Of a stretch of DNA of 64,000 nt, positions 44,529 through 53,533 are shown piece by piece (position 1 is the stretch's first letter; each line of letters opens with the position of its first letter). A model generated the notes under the pieces. That model made no database searches, had not been told where the DNA came from, and worked only from the letters and a program-made list of their open reading frames with translations. The stretch spans positions 62,001 through 126,000 of the forward strand of contig JAGCPF010000001.1 in assembly GCA_017642335.1 (NCBI GenBank). Reading direction: 5' to 3'. The DNA is from Fibrobacter sp. (lineage in GTDB: Bacteria; Fibrobacterota; Fibrobacteria; Fibrobacterales; Fibrobacteraceae). Both the position numbers and the translations under genes were made by a program.

Positions 44529-45719
44529 ATGAAGCATTTCCTTTTACTTTTATCGGCTTTTGCTCTTGCGGCGTGCGTGGGTAATGCGCCCTCCCCCGAG
44601 ACAAACCCCTCCGGCGAACCTTCCGCCAATGCAGAACGCGACAGCAGCGGACAGCCGGCAGTCGCGCCGGAAAGCGAACCCGGCACCAGCACACAGCCTA
44701 CCGTGCAGTCGGCGGACAGTGCCACGGACACCGCCGAAACCACGACAAGCGCCCCTTCCAAAGTATCCGAAGCCGTCCCGATGACCGACATCGGCAACGG
44801 CCAGCCGGCTCCCGTCGACCCCTACACGGCATTCCCGACACTCGTCGACGGCGTTTTCGCCCACGCCAACGCACTTTACAAGGCGGGCCTCGCCGACTCG
44901 GCCGTAGCCTACTTGCAGCGTTTCCGCGTCATCAAGCCGCTCTGGGCGCAGTGGGAAGCCAAGACCGACTCCATGATTCTCGCCTTCGACAAGACCCGCG
45001 CCGAAAAGGCGAAGCAGTACGAGCCGCTTGTCCTCGAAATCCAGAACATGAACCGCGCCCGCGCCGCATACAGCATGGTGGCACAGACCGCCGACAGCCT
45101 GATTTCGCTCGAGCCCGGCGACGCGCTGACCAAGTGGGCCACGGAACAGAAACAAGTCGCCTACAAGAACACGCTCGCCAAGGCGAAAAAGGAATACGCC
45201 GAAATCAAGTCGCTCGCCGACGACAAGGCGCAATTCGCCGAAGCCCAGAAAAAGGTGACCGAGTTCCAGATGCGTTATCGCGACTTTGAAGTAGAACTCC
45301 ACATCCAGGCGCTCGTCGACCATATCCGCGAAGCGGCACAGGCAACCGATGCCGCCGCCGTCAAGTACTGGGAATCGCACGACCCCGCCGCTGCCCTCGC
45401 CAAGGCCGACGAATTCATCAAGGCCGGCAAATACAAAGATGCCAAGGATCTGCTGAACAAGCTCAAGGCAAGCAAGCTGCGCAAAGAAGCCAACGCAAAA
45501 TACCGTGAACTTGCCGATGCCTACTGCAACACCCAGCGCAAGGAAACCTCAAACCTTTTCGCGAAGGCCCAGAAGCAGAAGGACCCCGAAAAGAAGCGCG
45601 AACTCCTCAAACAGGCCATCGCCCCGCTGGACAAGTGCATGAGCGAATATCCGGATAACAGCCAAAAGAAGACTGTCGTAGAGAACAGGCAATTCCTCGA
45701 GAAGGAACTCCAGAAGTGA
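44529..45719 (+). CDS. Helical lipoprotein (TPR-like)
   Basis: The start MKHFLLLLSAFALAAC carries a lipobox with Cys16. Residues about 17-95 are a low-complexity Ser/Thr/Pro/Glu spacer. The rest, to residue 396, is alpha-helical and Lys/Ala-rich, like a chain of TPR-type or coiled-coil helices. The ATG at 44529 is preferred to the TTG just before it. Its stop overlaps the next GTG by four bases, so it is coupled to the TSUP transporter gene. The function is unknown. Confidence 0.78.
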   Translation: MKHFLLLLSAFALAACVGNAPSPETNPSGEPSANAERDSSGQPAVAPESEPGTSTQPTVQSADSATDTAETTTSAPSKVSEAVPMTDIGNGQPAPVDPYTAFPTLVDGVFAHANALYKAGLADSAVAYLQRFRVIKPLWAQWEAKTDSMILAFDKTRAEKAKQYEPLVLEIQNMNRARAAYSMVAQTADSLISLEPGDALTKWATEQKQVAYKNTLAKAKKEYAEIKSLADDKAQFAEAQKKVTEFQMRYRDFEVELHIQALVDHIREAAQATDAAAVKYWESHDPAAALAKADEFIKAGKYKDAKDLLNKLKASKLRKEANAKYRELADAYCNTQRKETSNLFAKAQKQKDPEKKRELLKQAIAPLDKCMSEYPDNSQKKTVVENRQFLEKELQK

Positions 45720-46492
45720 TTGACGCCGATGTTTGGCAATACGCGCAGTACCCAGCGTTTTTTATCCTCGGGTTAGTTGTAAGCCTCATCAATAGCATCG
45801 CAGGCGGCGGTTCCACGCTGAGTCTGCCCATCATGATATTCCTCGGCATGCCCGCAACTGTCGCGAACGGCACGAACCGCATCGGGCTTATCATCGGGAA
45901 TTTCAGCAGCGCAATCAATTTGATGAAGCACGGCTACCTGAACAAGAAGATATTCCTGCAACTGCTCCTGCCCACCATCGCCGGGACCGCCATCGGTGCG
46001 TTTTTCCTCGTGCGTCTCGGCGACCGCACATTCCAGGCCATACTCGCCTGCGTCATCTGCCTCGTCGTGGTGATGAGCAACCTGCGCAAAGACATTCTCG
46101 GCAAACCGCCTGCAACGCCTCCCGAAAAACTCACCTGGAAAGGCGCCCTCGGCTTCGCACTGATTTCCATTTACGGGTGCATTGTGCAAGTGGGCGTGGG
46201 TTTTGTACAAATTTTCGGGCTCACGCGTTACACCGGGCTCGATCCCATCCGCGTGAACGCGCTCAAGAATGCGCTCACCAACGTGTTCCTGCTTATCAGC
46301 ACCACTGTACTCGGCATCGCAGGCAAAATTGATTGGCCCATCGCCATTGTGATGGCAGCGGGTGCCTGGCTGGGCGGCTACTGCGGAAGCTTTTTGCAGC
46401 GCAAAAAAGGCAACAAGTTCATACAGCACTTCATCAGTGCGACAAGCATCGCGATGGCCATATACCTGGTCGTCGACCTCATTGTTAGCTAG
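45716..46492 (+). CDS. TSUP (TauE/SafE) family transporter
   Basis: TSUP carriers move sulfur-containing or small organic anions across the inner membrane. The 258-residue protein has about eight membrane helices in two repeats, with family features LINSIAGGGSTLSLP near the start and GCIVQVGVGFVQIFGLTRYTG in the second half. It starts with GTG inside the end of the lipoprotein gene. The substrate is unknown. Confidence 0.92.
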   Translation: MIDADVWQYAQYPAFFILGLVVSLINSIAGGGSTLSLPIMIFLGMPATVANGTNRIGLIIGNFSSAINLMKHGYLNKKIFLQLLLPTIAGTAIGAFFLVRLGDRTFQAILACVICLVVVMSNLRKDILGKPPATPPEKLTWKGALGFALISIYGCIVQVGVGFVQIFGLTRYTGLDPIRVNALKNALTNVFLLISTTVLGIAGKIDWPIAIVMAAGAWLGGYCGSFLQRKKGNKFIQHFISATSIAMAIYLVVDLIVS

Positions 46493-46511
46493 GCTTTTTA
46501 GCTAGTTTTTT
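46486..46511 (+). terminator. Terminator after the TSUP gene
   Basis: TTAGCTA and TAGCTAG pair around a short loop and are followed by seven Ts, just at the stop codon. The stem is AT-rich and weak, but the T run is good. It faces the convergent GIY-YIG gene. Confidence 0.55.
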
Positions 46512-46513
46512 TA

Positions 46514-46885
46514 CTAGGCTTTTCGGCTAGATTTTGCACGGCGTTTTGTAGCGCCTTTGGCACGGCGCTCGCGGCGCACACGGGTCTTTTTCTCCACCAA
46601 CGTTTCGGCAAGCCCCGCCATTAACTTTTCAGTCAAGGTTTCGTCGCCTGAGGCCAGCAGTTCCTTCTTTTGGCGGGGAAGCATCTTGATGCGCGCCTCG
46701 AGGCGCAATGCCTCTTCGTGGCTGTCCAGCTGAAATTGTCGCAAGATACACTCGGGAGGAAAAGCCTTCGTGAACTTGGCGCCCTTCCCAGATTTATGTT
46801 GTTCAAAACGCGCTTCTACATCGACCGCATAACCCGTGTAAATGCGGTTCCCTGCACAACGCAGCATGTAAACGAAATGAGGCAT
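46514..46885 (-). CDS. GIY-YIG endonuclease-like protein
   Basis: The 123-residue protein has the GIY-YIG core as VYMLRCAGNRIYTGYA with the downstream Arg/His region DVEARFEQHKSGKGAKFTK and EARIKMLPRQKKELL. It resembles the YhbQ/UPF0213 group, small single-domain proteins of uncertain role in DNA repair or turnover. The C-terminal 35 residues are unusually basic (Arg/Lys-rich), which suits nucleic-acid binding. Confidence 0.9.
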   Translation of the reverse strand: MPHFVYMLRCAGNRIYTGYAVDVEARFEQHKSGKGAKFTKAFPPECILRQFQLDSHEEALRLEARIKMLPRQKKELLASGDETLTEKLMAGLAETLVEKKTRVRRERRAKGATKRRAKSSRKA

Positions 46886-46903
46886 GAGGTATGGTCGGCC
46901 ACC

Positions 46904-48238
46904 TCACTCCTTCTTCGACACGATGCTCATGTAAATGGTGCCGAGGATGGCCGCGCAGAAGCTGCCCAGCAAAATACCGAGCTTCGCGGAATCCTGACGC
47001 GCACCCACATCGAAAGCGAGGCTAGAAACGAACAGCGCCATGGTAAATCCGATACCGGCAAGCATTCCGCCACCCCACAGGACCTTCCAGCTGTAGCTGG
47101 GCTTCACCGACACGCCCACCTTTACAGCGAGCAAGCTGAACAGGAAGATGCCGATAGGCTTGCCGAACACAAGGGCCAGGGCGACAGCGCCCATCACCGG
47201 GACTTCCAGGCCGCCCAACTTGATTTCGACACCCGCGTTGCTCAGGGCGAACAGCGGCATAATAAAGAAGTTGACCCACGGGACAAGAGGCTTGAACAGG
47301 CGTTCCTGCATAGAAATGCTTTCGCTCGCGCCGCGCTTGAGCATGGTAAAGACTTCGTACTTTTCGTTGCGGTCCTTGGTCTCGCCCGAAAGGACGCCAC
47401 CCACGTTGCTTGCGAAATGTGCCATCTTGCTGTTGGCGACAACGGCCTTAGCCGGGACGGAGAGGCCGAGAAGCACGCCCGCGATAGTCGGGTGCACACC
47501 GCTCTTGACAAAGAACGCCCAAACCGCGACACCGATGACGCCATGCAGCAGCAAGTTGCGCACACCGATGCGGAAGAGCACGTTGATGAGGACCAGCAAA
47601 GCAAATCCTGCACCCAGGGCCGCGAAATTGATGCCGTCGCCACTCGGGTAGCCAATCGCAATCACGAGGATGGCACCGATATCGTCGGCAATCGCCAAAG
47701 TCAAAATCATCACGCGAAGCGCATGCGGCACCTTCTTGCCGAGAATGGCCATGCAGCCCACCACGAACGCAATATCCGTCGCCGTCGGGATACCCCAGCC
47801 GTGTGCAGCGCTGTTCGCGCCATGCGGGCAGAGCATCAGGTAGATGAGCGCCGGGAACAGCATACCGCCCGCAGCGGCAATGATTGGCAAGCTAGCCGCC
47901 TTCGGGTTGTGCAACTCGCCGTAAGTCATCTCGCCCTTGACTTCGAGGCCAATATTGAAGAAGAATATCGTCATCAAGGCGTCGTTGATAAGCCAATGCA
48001 AATCACCGTTGCCAAGCCAGTCGCCAATCTTCAGCGAAAATGGCATGTGCCAAAAATGATGGTAGGTTTCTGGACTCAAGTTCGCCCAGAGCAAGGCGGC
48101 AACCGTCATAATGATAAGCACGATGCCACCCGTCGTCTCCACCTTCATCAGGCGTTCAATCGGGGTTATGATTTTACGGACCGGGGTTTCCGGAAAAAGA
48201 TCTTCGATTCGATCGCTGCTAGTAACTTTTGCTGACAT
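46904..48238 (-). CDS. nhaA: Na+/H+ antiporter NhaA
   Basis: NhaA exchanges external protons for internal sodium to control pH and Na+. The 444-residue protein has about twelve helices, the family block FFFNIGLEVKGEMTYGEL, TATDIAFVVGCMAILG, and the ion-binding Asp pair in LTLAIADDIGAILVIA. The N- and C-terminal ends are charged and cytoplasmic. It lies 18 nt after the GIY-YIG start on the same strand; a functional link is not evident. Confidence 0.95.
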   Translation of the reverse strand: MSAKVTSSDRIEDLFPETPVRKIITPIERLMKVETTGGIVLIIMTVAALLWANLSPETYHHFWHMPFSLKIGDWLGNGDLHWLINDALMTIFFFNIGLEVKGEMTYGELHNPKAASLPIIAAAGGMLFPALIYLMLCPHGANSAAHGWGIPTATDIAFVVGCMAILGKKVPHALRVMILTLAIADDIGAILVIAIGYPSGDGINFAALGAGFALLVLINVLFRIGVRNLLLHGVIGVAVWAFFVKSGVHPTIAGVLLGLSVPAKAVVANSKMAHFASNVGGVLSGETKDRNEKYEVFTMLKRGASESISMQERLFKPLVPWVNFFIMPLFALSNAGVEIKLGGLEVPVMGAVALALVFGKPIGIFLFSLLAVKVGVSVKPSYSWKVLWGGGMLAGIGFTMALFVSSLAFDVGARQDSAKLGILLGSFCAAILGTIYMSIVSKKE

Positions 48239-48319
48239 ACGCTATCCAATATACATTACTTTTTTGGGGATACCTCAAAAAAAAACGAATGAAACCGATA
48301 AATAACATTATTTGAAGGA

Positions 48320-50398
48320 CTATCGGTCAATGAATTCCGCCAAAGTCCGGCAAAGGACGTCCGCACCCACAGGCTTGGCCAGGTGCGCGTTCATGCCGAC
48401 AGCGCTCGAGGCCTTGCGGTCTTCGTCAAAGGCGTTCGCCGTCATCGCGATAATGGGAATATTGGCCAATTTCTTGTTCGGCAGGGCACGGATACGCCGG
48501 GTCGCCTCGTAGCCGTCCATCACGGGCATCTGGATGTCCATGAGGATAAGGTCGAAATCGCCCGGTTTGGACGAGGCAACCTTTTCAACAGCGGTGAAAC
48601 CGTTCTCCGCCGTCTCCACAACCACGCCATTGTCGGCGAGCATGTCCATCGCTATTTCGCGGTTCATCTCGTTGTCATCGACAAGGAGCACCTTCCGGCC
48701 TTCGAGCACGATGGCGTCATCGTGCACCTCTTCTTCTTCCACCGACTTCGGGAAGTCGCTTTCCGTGCACTTTTCGAGTGGGAGGCTGAACGCAACGACC
48801 GTCCCCTTCCCCCGTTCGCTGTTGATGTTGATGGCGCCACCCATTTTTTCGACTAGTTCGCGGCATACGGAAAGGCCAAGCCCCGTACCCTCGATACCGC
48901 TGACCGTGGAACTATGCTCGCGGCTGAAGCGCTCGAACGCATGCGTCACAAAGGCCGAGTCCATGCCGATGCCGTTATCGCGGATAGACCACTTGTACAG
49001 AACATTGCCGTTGGGCAAATTGCCCACCTGGTCCAGCCTGTACAATATCTTTCCGCCGGCAGGAGTGTACTTGATGGAATTCGAGAGGATGTTGAAGACA
49101 ATCTTGTTCACGCGGGCAACGTCCATGCGCACAAAGTAATCGTGAACGTTTATCTCCGTCACGAAGTTCAGGAGTTTCTTTTCTATCAACGGATGGACAG
49201 CGTCTTTCAGTTGCGAGATTCCAGACCTTACGTCACAAGGTACAGGCTCTATCTCTATTTTTCCCGACTCGATTCGCGAAAGTTCCAGAATCTCGTTAAT
49301 GATATTGAGGAGGATGGTTCCTGAATTTTTCAGCTTGGCTACAGCCTCGCGGACTTTGGCAGCATCGTCGCTGTATTTCTCTATCTTGTCTGCAAAACCG
49401 AGCACGGCATTCATCGGCGTGCGGATATCGTGGCTCATGTTGAACAGGAACGCCGACTTCGCCATGCTCGCCGACTGCGCCGCATCGCGAGCGGCCTGGA
49501 GCGCCTTGTTCTGCATTTCCAGTTCGGCCTTGCGTTGCTGTTCTTCCGTAATTTCACTCGTAACGTCCCTGATACCGATAAGCACGCAGTTCTTGCTTGC
49601 CGCCGTCTCGTGCAGAACGAACTTCATACCAAGCCAGTTTGGGCTTGTCGGGGTCCCGTATCGCGTAGTAATAGTACAGGGCTTCCCGCTCCGAATGACC
49701 GCGACCAACCGGTCCAGCTTCACCTGCCGCAAGAAATCATCCCTGTCCGCGGCGAGCACGACCCTTCCCGCATAAAGTTTCATCAGTGCGTCAAAGCTAC
49801 CGGGATTGCGCCATTCCTCCCGCGTAGCCCCCACAAGACGGCCGCTGCGGAATATCTCGCCCGCATTGGAATCAAAATCGTAGCGGACAATCGTGTCGTA
49901 GTCTTCGGTTATCGCATTGATAACCTGCTGGAGGTCCTGCGTCTTGCGCACGGCCAAGGACTCGTTGTCGATGCACCTGAGTGCCGCAATATAGCCAACC
50001 AACTTGCCGACGGAAGTCTTGTCGGCAATGAACTTTATTTGGTAGTAATGAACTTTGTCGAACACCTTCGCCTTGAAGTTCACGAAGTACATCGAGCGGT
50101 TCCTGAGATTTTCCAAGATGACTTCGCGCTTGGTCTTGACGGCAAACGCCTCCCGTTCCTGTTCCAGGACGATGGTATTCTTGACCAGGTCGAACCGCTC
50201 GTAGATGCTCATTTCCTTGAGCCATCCCGGGACGCATTCGCCAAGCAACTTGCTTATGCGATAACGGATAGAGGGTTCCCTGAGAACGTTCCCGACCACA
50301 ACGTAATTAATGCATTCAAATTCAGAAGCGAGCGCTTCCATGACTCTGTCTTTCTTCACATTCTTAGTAAGAACATCTCTCGAACTGGTATTTTCCAT
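48320..50398 (-). CDS. Hybrid sensor histidine kinase
   Basis: The 692-residue protein has no membrane segment, so it is cytosolic. Two PAS-like regions occupy residues about 20-130 and 150-280; a coiled coil leads to the HisKA phosphorylation site FNMSHDIRTPMNAVLGF (His near 328). An HATPase domain follows with NSIKYTP, DNGIGM and GTGLGLSV. The C-terminal receiver has LVDDNEMNR, LILMDIQMPVMDG and the Lys in LAKPV. GAGG precedes the ATG. No cognate regulator is next to it. Confidence 0.93.
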   Translation of the reverse strand: MENTSSRDVLTKNVKKDRVMEALASEFECINYVVVGNVLREPSIRYRISKLLGECVPGWLKEMSIYERFDLVKNTIVLEQEREAFAVKTKREVILENLRNRSMYFVNFKAKVFDKVHYYQIKFIADKTSVGKLVGYIAALRCIDNESLAVRKTQDLQQVINAITEDYDTIVRYDFDSNAGEIFRSGRLVGATREEWRNPGSFDALMKLYAGRVVLAADRDDFLRQVKLDRLVAVIRSGKPCTITTRYGTPTSPNWLGMKFVLHETAASKNCVLIGIRDVTSEITEEQQRKAELEMQNKALQAARDAAQSASMAKSAFLFNMSHDIRTPMNAVLGFADKIEKYSDDAAKVREAVAKLKNSGTILLNIINEILELSRIESGKIEIEPVPCDVRSGISQLKDAVHPLIEKKLLNFVTEINVHDYFVRMDVARVNKIVFNILSNSIKYTPAGGKILYRLDQVGNLPNGNVLYKWSIRDNGIGMDSAFVTHAFERFSREHSSTVSGIEGTGLGLSVCRELVEKMGGAININSERGKGTVVAFSLPLEKCTESDFPKSVEEEEVHDDAIVLEGRKVLLVDDNEMNREIAMDMLADNGVVVETAENGFTAVEKVASSKPGDFDLILMDIQMPVMDGYEATRRIRALPNKKLANIPIIAMTANAFDEDRKASSAVGMNAHLAKPVGADVLCRTLAEFIDR

Positions 50399-50441
50399 CA
50401 GGATACCTCTAGTCTCACTCTTGCAGAGTCACTTCATCATA

Positions 50442-50471
50442 AAAAACTTATGTTGTATAACATAAGTTTTT
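50442..50471. terminator. Palindromic terminator
   Basis: A 13-bp perfect stem (AAAAACTTATGTT and AACATAAGTTTTT, loop GTAT) lies 38 nt after the stop of the minus-strand Bat-like operon, upstream of the kinase gene. The T run inside the stem makes it usable in either direction. Confidence 0.75.
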
Positions 50472-50508
50472 ATTTGCACGATGGCAATCAAAATTTGAAA
50501 AAAATATC

Positions 50509-51252
50509 CTACCAGTCCTTCGCAGGTCTTGCTTGTCCGCGGAGGGGTTTCCAGGGCTTGCGTTCGCCGTTCTGCTCGTCGAAATCCTTCAGGAGCTGTG
50601 CAGCTTCTTCGGGAGTCATCTCGCCCATCTGCACCGGCTGTTCCTGAGGTTCCTCGCCCTGGCTGTCGCTCGAGCCTTCTTCAGGTTCCTGCGGCTCAGG
50701 CTGCTGCCCGCCATTGCTGTCGGAGCTTTCGCCCTGACTGCTGCTCGATTCGCCGTTCTGGCCGCCCTGCTGGTTCTGGTCATCACTTCCGCTTGAAGAA
50801 CTTTCTCCCTGGTTTTGGTCCTGCTGATCCTGGTTTTGGTCTTGGTTCTGCTGGTCCTTATCCTGGTCCTGATTCTGATCCTGGTTCTGATCTTTATTCT
50901 GGTCCTGGTTGTTGTCCTGGTTCTTGTCGTTCTTCTTGTTCTCGTTCTTCTGCTCGTCCTTGGCCTCTTTGATTCGGTCGAGGAGCATTTGCAGCTTCTG
51001 GTCGTTCGGATAGTATTGCAGGCCCTCGTTGCAGGTGATTTCGGCAGAGGGCAGGCGGTTCTCGATGTACTGGAAGGCGGCATCGCCGTAGTAGGCGCTC
51101 GCCGACTTCGGCGCCGCAAAGGCCGCAACGGATAACAGCAAAATTATAGACGAAAGACGAATGACGATAGACAAAAGAGATTGCTTCGGCTTCGCCTCGC
51201 AATGACAAGACTGAGTCTCACAATGACGAGAAGGCATATAGCTCATAGCCAT
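50509..51252 (-). CDS. Exported Bat-like protein with Asn/Gln/Asp-rich linker
   Basis: GGAGGT precedes the ATG that overlaps the stop of the upstream gene (TAATG), so this start is well supported. The signal peptide has an odd 25-residue N-region (MPSRHCETQSCHCEAKPKQS) encoded by a dispersed repeat, then the hydrophobic SSIILLLSVAAFAA. A single TPR-like helical unit (residues about 55-90) is followed by a long NQD repeat linker, a Ser/Glu-rich part and a short C-terminal helix with PEEAAQLLKDFDEQNGERK. Location after a TPR gene resembles the Bat (aerotolerance) operon. Confidence 0.75.
   Translation of the reverse strand: MAMSYMPSRHCETQSCHCEAKPKQSLLSIVIRLSSIILLLSVAAFAAPKSASAYYGDAAFQYIENRLPSAEITCNEGLQYYPNDQKLQMLLDRIKEAKDEQKNENKKNDKNQDNNQDQNKDQNQDQNQDQDKDQQNQDQNQDQQDQNQGESSSSGSDDQNQQGGQNGESSSSQGESSDSNGGQQPEPQEPEEGSSDSQGEEPQEQPVQMGEMTPEEAAQLLKDFDEQNGERKPWKPLRGQARPAKDW
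51177..51206. repeat. Dispersed repeat inside a signal-peptide region
   Basis: On the minus strand GTCATTGCGAGGCGAAGCC then GAAGCAATCTC is a 30-nt sequence of a type usually found between genes; a degenerate partial copy (TCATTGTGAGACTC) precedes it. It encodes part of the N-region of the downstream signal peptide. Confidence 0.5.
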
Positions 51253-51986
51253 TAGATTACCTCCAGGTCGTTGTCGGTGTTGCTTGCGTCAATCTTGGCC
51301 TTGGGCTTGCGGCCGGCCTTGATTTCGATGACGTCGTCGATGCGCTGCACGTGGCCGCTCAGCTGGCCAGCGGTTTCGTCTTCGGCAATCAGGTTCTCGA
51401 GCATCTCCTTGCCCTCGGCGTACTTGCCGTCCTTGCAGAGCTGGAGCGCACGCGCCAGGACTTCCTTCGCCTTCTCGGAAAGCGGCGGCTGTTTCTGGTC
51501 GTTGTTGTCCTGATTCTGGTCCTGGTTCTGCTTTTGCTTGTCGAGCTCTTCCTTCAGCTTGCGCTGCACGATCTCGACGTTCTTCTTCGCGTTCTCGAAA
51601 CCGTTGTCGAGGTCAATGGCCTTTTTGAGGTAGGCGACCGACTCACGCCACGCGGCGATGCGTTCGCTGCCCTCGGCGGCCTTCTCACCCATGCGGAAAT
51701 GCGTGTTCGCCAGGTTGTAGGCGGCCTTCGCGGCCATCTTCTTGTCGGGCATGCGCACGGCACTCTCGAGTTCCTTCTTGGCCTCTTCGTAATTGCCGAG
51801 CCTGTACTGGCACGTACCGATATTGTAGAACAAAAGCGGGTTCGCGGGTTCGGCCTCACGGGCCTTCATGTACTTTTCAAGCGCACCGGCGTAGTCGCCA
51901 TTCTTGAACAGCTTGTTGCCGTCATTGATTGGCCGCGCACAAATCGTCACCGCAAATAAGCACGTCAATAGAACAAATAATCGCAT
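51252..51986 (-). CDS. TPR-repeat exported protein, Bat-like
   Basis: A signal peptide (MRLFVLLTCLFAVTICA) is followed by about four TPR units, including AEPANPLLFYNIGTCQYRLGNYEEA and KAAYNLANTHFRMGEKA, a short NQD-rich linker and a C-terminal helical part ending DASNTDNDLEVI. BatB/BatC-type proteins, near VWA-domain proteins and linked to envelope or aerotolerance functions in Bacteroidetes and relatives, have this form. It is transcribed with the next gene. Confidence 0.8.
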   Translation of the reverse strand: MRLFVLLTCLFAVTICARPINDGNKLFKNGDYAGALEKYMKAREAEPANPLLFYNIGTCQYRLGNYEEAKKELESAVRMPDKKMAAKAAYNLANTHFRMGEKAAEGSERIAAWRESVAYLKKAIDLDNGFENAKKNVEIVQRKLKEELDKQKQNQDQNQDNNDQKQPPLSEKAKEVLARALQLCKDGKYAEGKEMLENLIAEDETAGQLSGHVQRIDDVIEIKAGRKPKAKIDASNTDNDLEVI

Positions 51987-52084
51987 TTTTAGCCTCTAAC
52001 GGCTAGAATATACAAAACTGCGAAGCAAAAAACCGCCCATTCCGCTCAAAAAACGCACTACATACTGGGCTAAAAACTTTGGCA

Positions 52085-53434
52085 TTATTCAAGTTTGCGG
52101 ACTAAACGCATGCCATTCATTCCGCGATATACATAGCCATGACAGTCACCACCAACACATATCTGTTTTCCGCGGACTTCTTGAGAAGCTTGTATCTTCT
52201 TTTGGAACCAACATGTAGAACTCATCGTATAATCTGTAGAGAAACCACCACACTCTATAGGGAAAAAAACTTTTCCATCTTTTTCTTCAATAACTCTTTC
52301 ATTAGCATTTCCATACACATCATACAAGCCAAATGGATTAGCATCACGTTTTGCAACAGCGCGAACACCGCCATCATATGAGTCACTTAAATCCCACTCA
52401 TAGCGACGCGCAAGCAATGTATCATCGCCCCAAAAGAAATCTGATTGACGTCCTCCACTTTGTAAAAAAGTCCACTCCGAATTATACGGAATTCTATATC
52501 CGGTTTTAGAAGTATCCATAACCAATTTCCGATTATGATCGGGCCACGCTCCCATGACAATTCCTAAAACCACAGAATCATAGGGTGCATGATAGAAAAT
52601 CGTATCTAAATGGTCGCGGTTGGATCTCCATACTGCAAATCTCATCATATCCCCGCTAGAAATTTCTGCCGGATAATCTAGAAGGGCCGTTGAATCCTCG
52701 GTCGAATAGAAAGACAAATCTATCTTCTCACTACACGCTTCCTTGCAAAAATATTTCTTTTTGTCGGTATAGTTCTCACCACATTCCTGCTTGCATACCT
52801 CTCTTTTTAATTCAAAAGCTTCCCTAATGGTAAATTCCGTCTTGTCAACAATAAGATCCTGCTTGAGAGACGTTGTTTTCCATTTTTCCTTTAACCTGGG
52901 TGCCCCAACATAATCCCGCTGGGGAATCCAAACCTTAGACAGCGAACCACTCATTTCCACAATCGTCTGGTTCACCAAAATCCAGCTAGTATCGGCATCA
53001 GATAGGTCATCCTGATTTTTCGCAAAAAGCACTAAGATACTTCTTGCATAAGGAGAGCCCTCAACAAGAACGCAATTTTTTGAATCAACAGAGGCCGCAC
53101 CATTAACAATCCAGGTTCCCTTTGCTGTATTTATTTCGGGGCAAAGCTTTATCCCTTCGTTAAGATTCACCTCGTACCAGCGCTTGTGCCCTTTTGACTT
53201 GACATAGCCCTTTTTAATAAAGTCGCTCGCATTAGTTTTCTTTCCAGTGTCTTGCGCCACAAAACATCTTTTACTTGGGCATTTCTTCGAATTTAACTCC
53301 GACAAAGAGCCCATTTTAGTCAGCAGATGCCCTTCTGCATCATAAACATTCAACCCCTGTTGTGCAAAACAGGATATACAGGCAATTAATATAATGTTTA
53401 CTAAAATTCTCTTCACCATCACCTTCAAATTCAT
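52085..53434 (-). CDS. Exported FGE/SUMF1-like (FISUMP-type) protein
   Basis: A signal peptide (MVKRILVNIILIACISCFA inside a slightly longer N-terminus) leads to a Cys-rich middle with CKQECGENY and CKEACSEK. The C-terminal 200 residues fit the formylglycine-generating-enzyme/SUMF1 fold: TGYRIPYNSEWTF, WDLSDSYDGGVRAV, NPFGLYDVYGNANER, CGGFSTD and GMRLVRKLE. Such domains are abundant in Fibrobacter (major paralogous domain). The copper-binding Cys pair of true FGE is not evident, so binding rather than catalysis is likely. Confidence 0.82.
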   Translation of the reverse strand: MNLKVMVKRILVNIILIACISCFAQQGLNVYDAEGHLLTKMGSLSELNSKKCPSKRCFVAQDTGKKTNASDFIKKGYVKSKGHKRWYEVNLNEGIKLCPEINTAKGTWIVNGAASVDSKNCVLVEGSPYARSILVLFAKNQDDLSDADTSWILVNQTIVEMSGSLSKVWIPQRDYVGAPRLKEKWKTTSLKQDLIVDKTEFTIREAFELKREVCKQECGENYTDKKKYFCKEACSEKIDLSFYSTEDSTALLDYPAEISSGDMMRFAVWRSNRDHLDTIFYHAPYDSVVLGIVMGAWPDHNRKLVMDTSKTGYRIPYNSEWTFLQSGGRQSDFFWGDDTLLARRYEWDLSDSYDGGVRAVAKRDANPFGLYDVYGNANERVIEEKDGKVFFPIECGGFSTDYTMSSTCWFQKKIQASQEVRGKQICVGGDCHGYVYRGMNGMRLVRKLE

Positions 53435-53473
53435 GATGCGTATCAATCACAAATTAATTCATTTATAACAAAA

Positions 53474-53502
53474 AAGCAAGAAAGTCCGCCGGGCAGGCGG
53501 AC
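53474..53502 (-). terminator. Terminator after the repeat lipoprotein gene
   Basis: On the minus strand GTCCGCC-TGCCC-GGCGGAC is followed by TTTCTTGCTTTTTT. It is a strong rho-independent terminator. Confidence 0.85.
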
Positions 53503-53533
53503 TTATTTCCTCATTTTAAAGTGGTTTTCCTTG

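Noticed and set aside
50815..51135. Leu/Val-rich plus-strand frame that looks like a membrane protein
   Set aside because: It is the antisense translation of the NQD-repeat linker; repeats of CAG/GAC-type codons give Leu/Val on the other strand.
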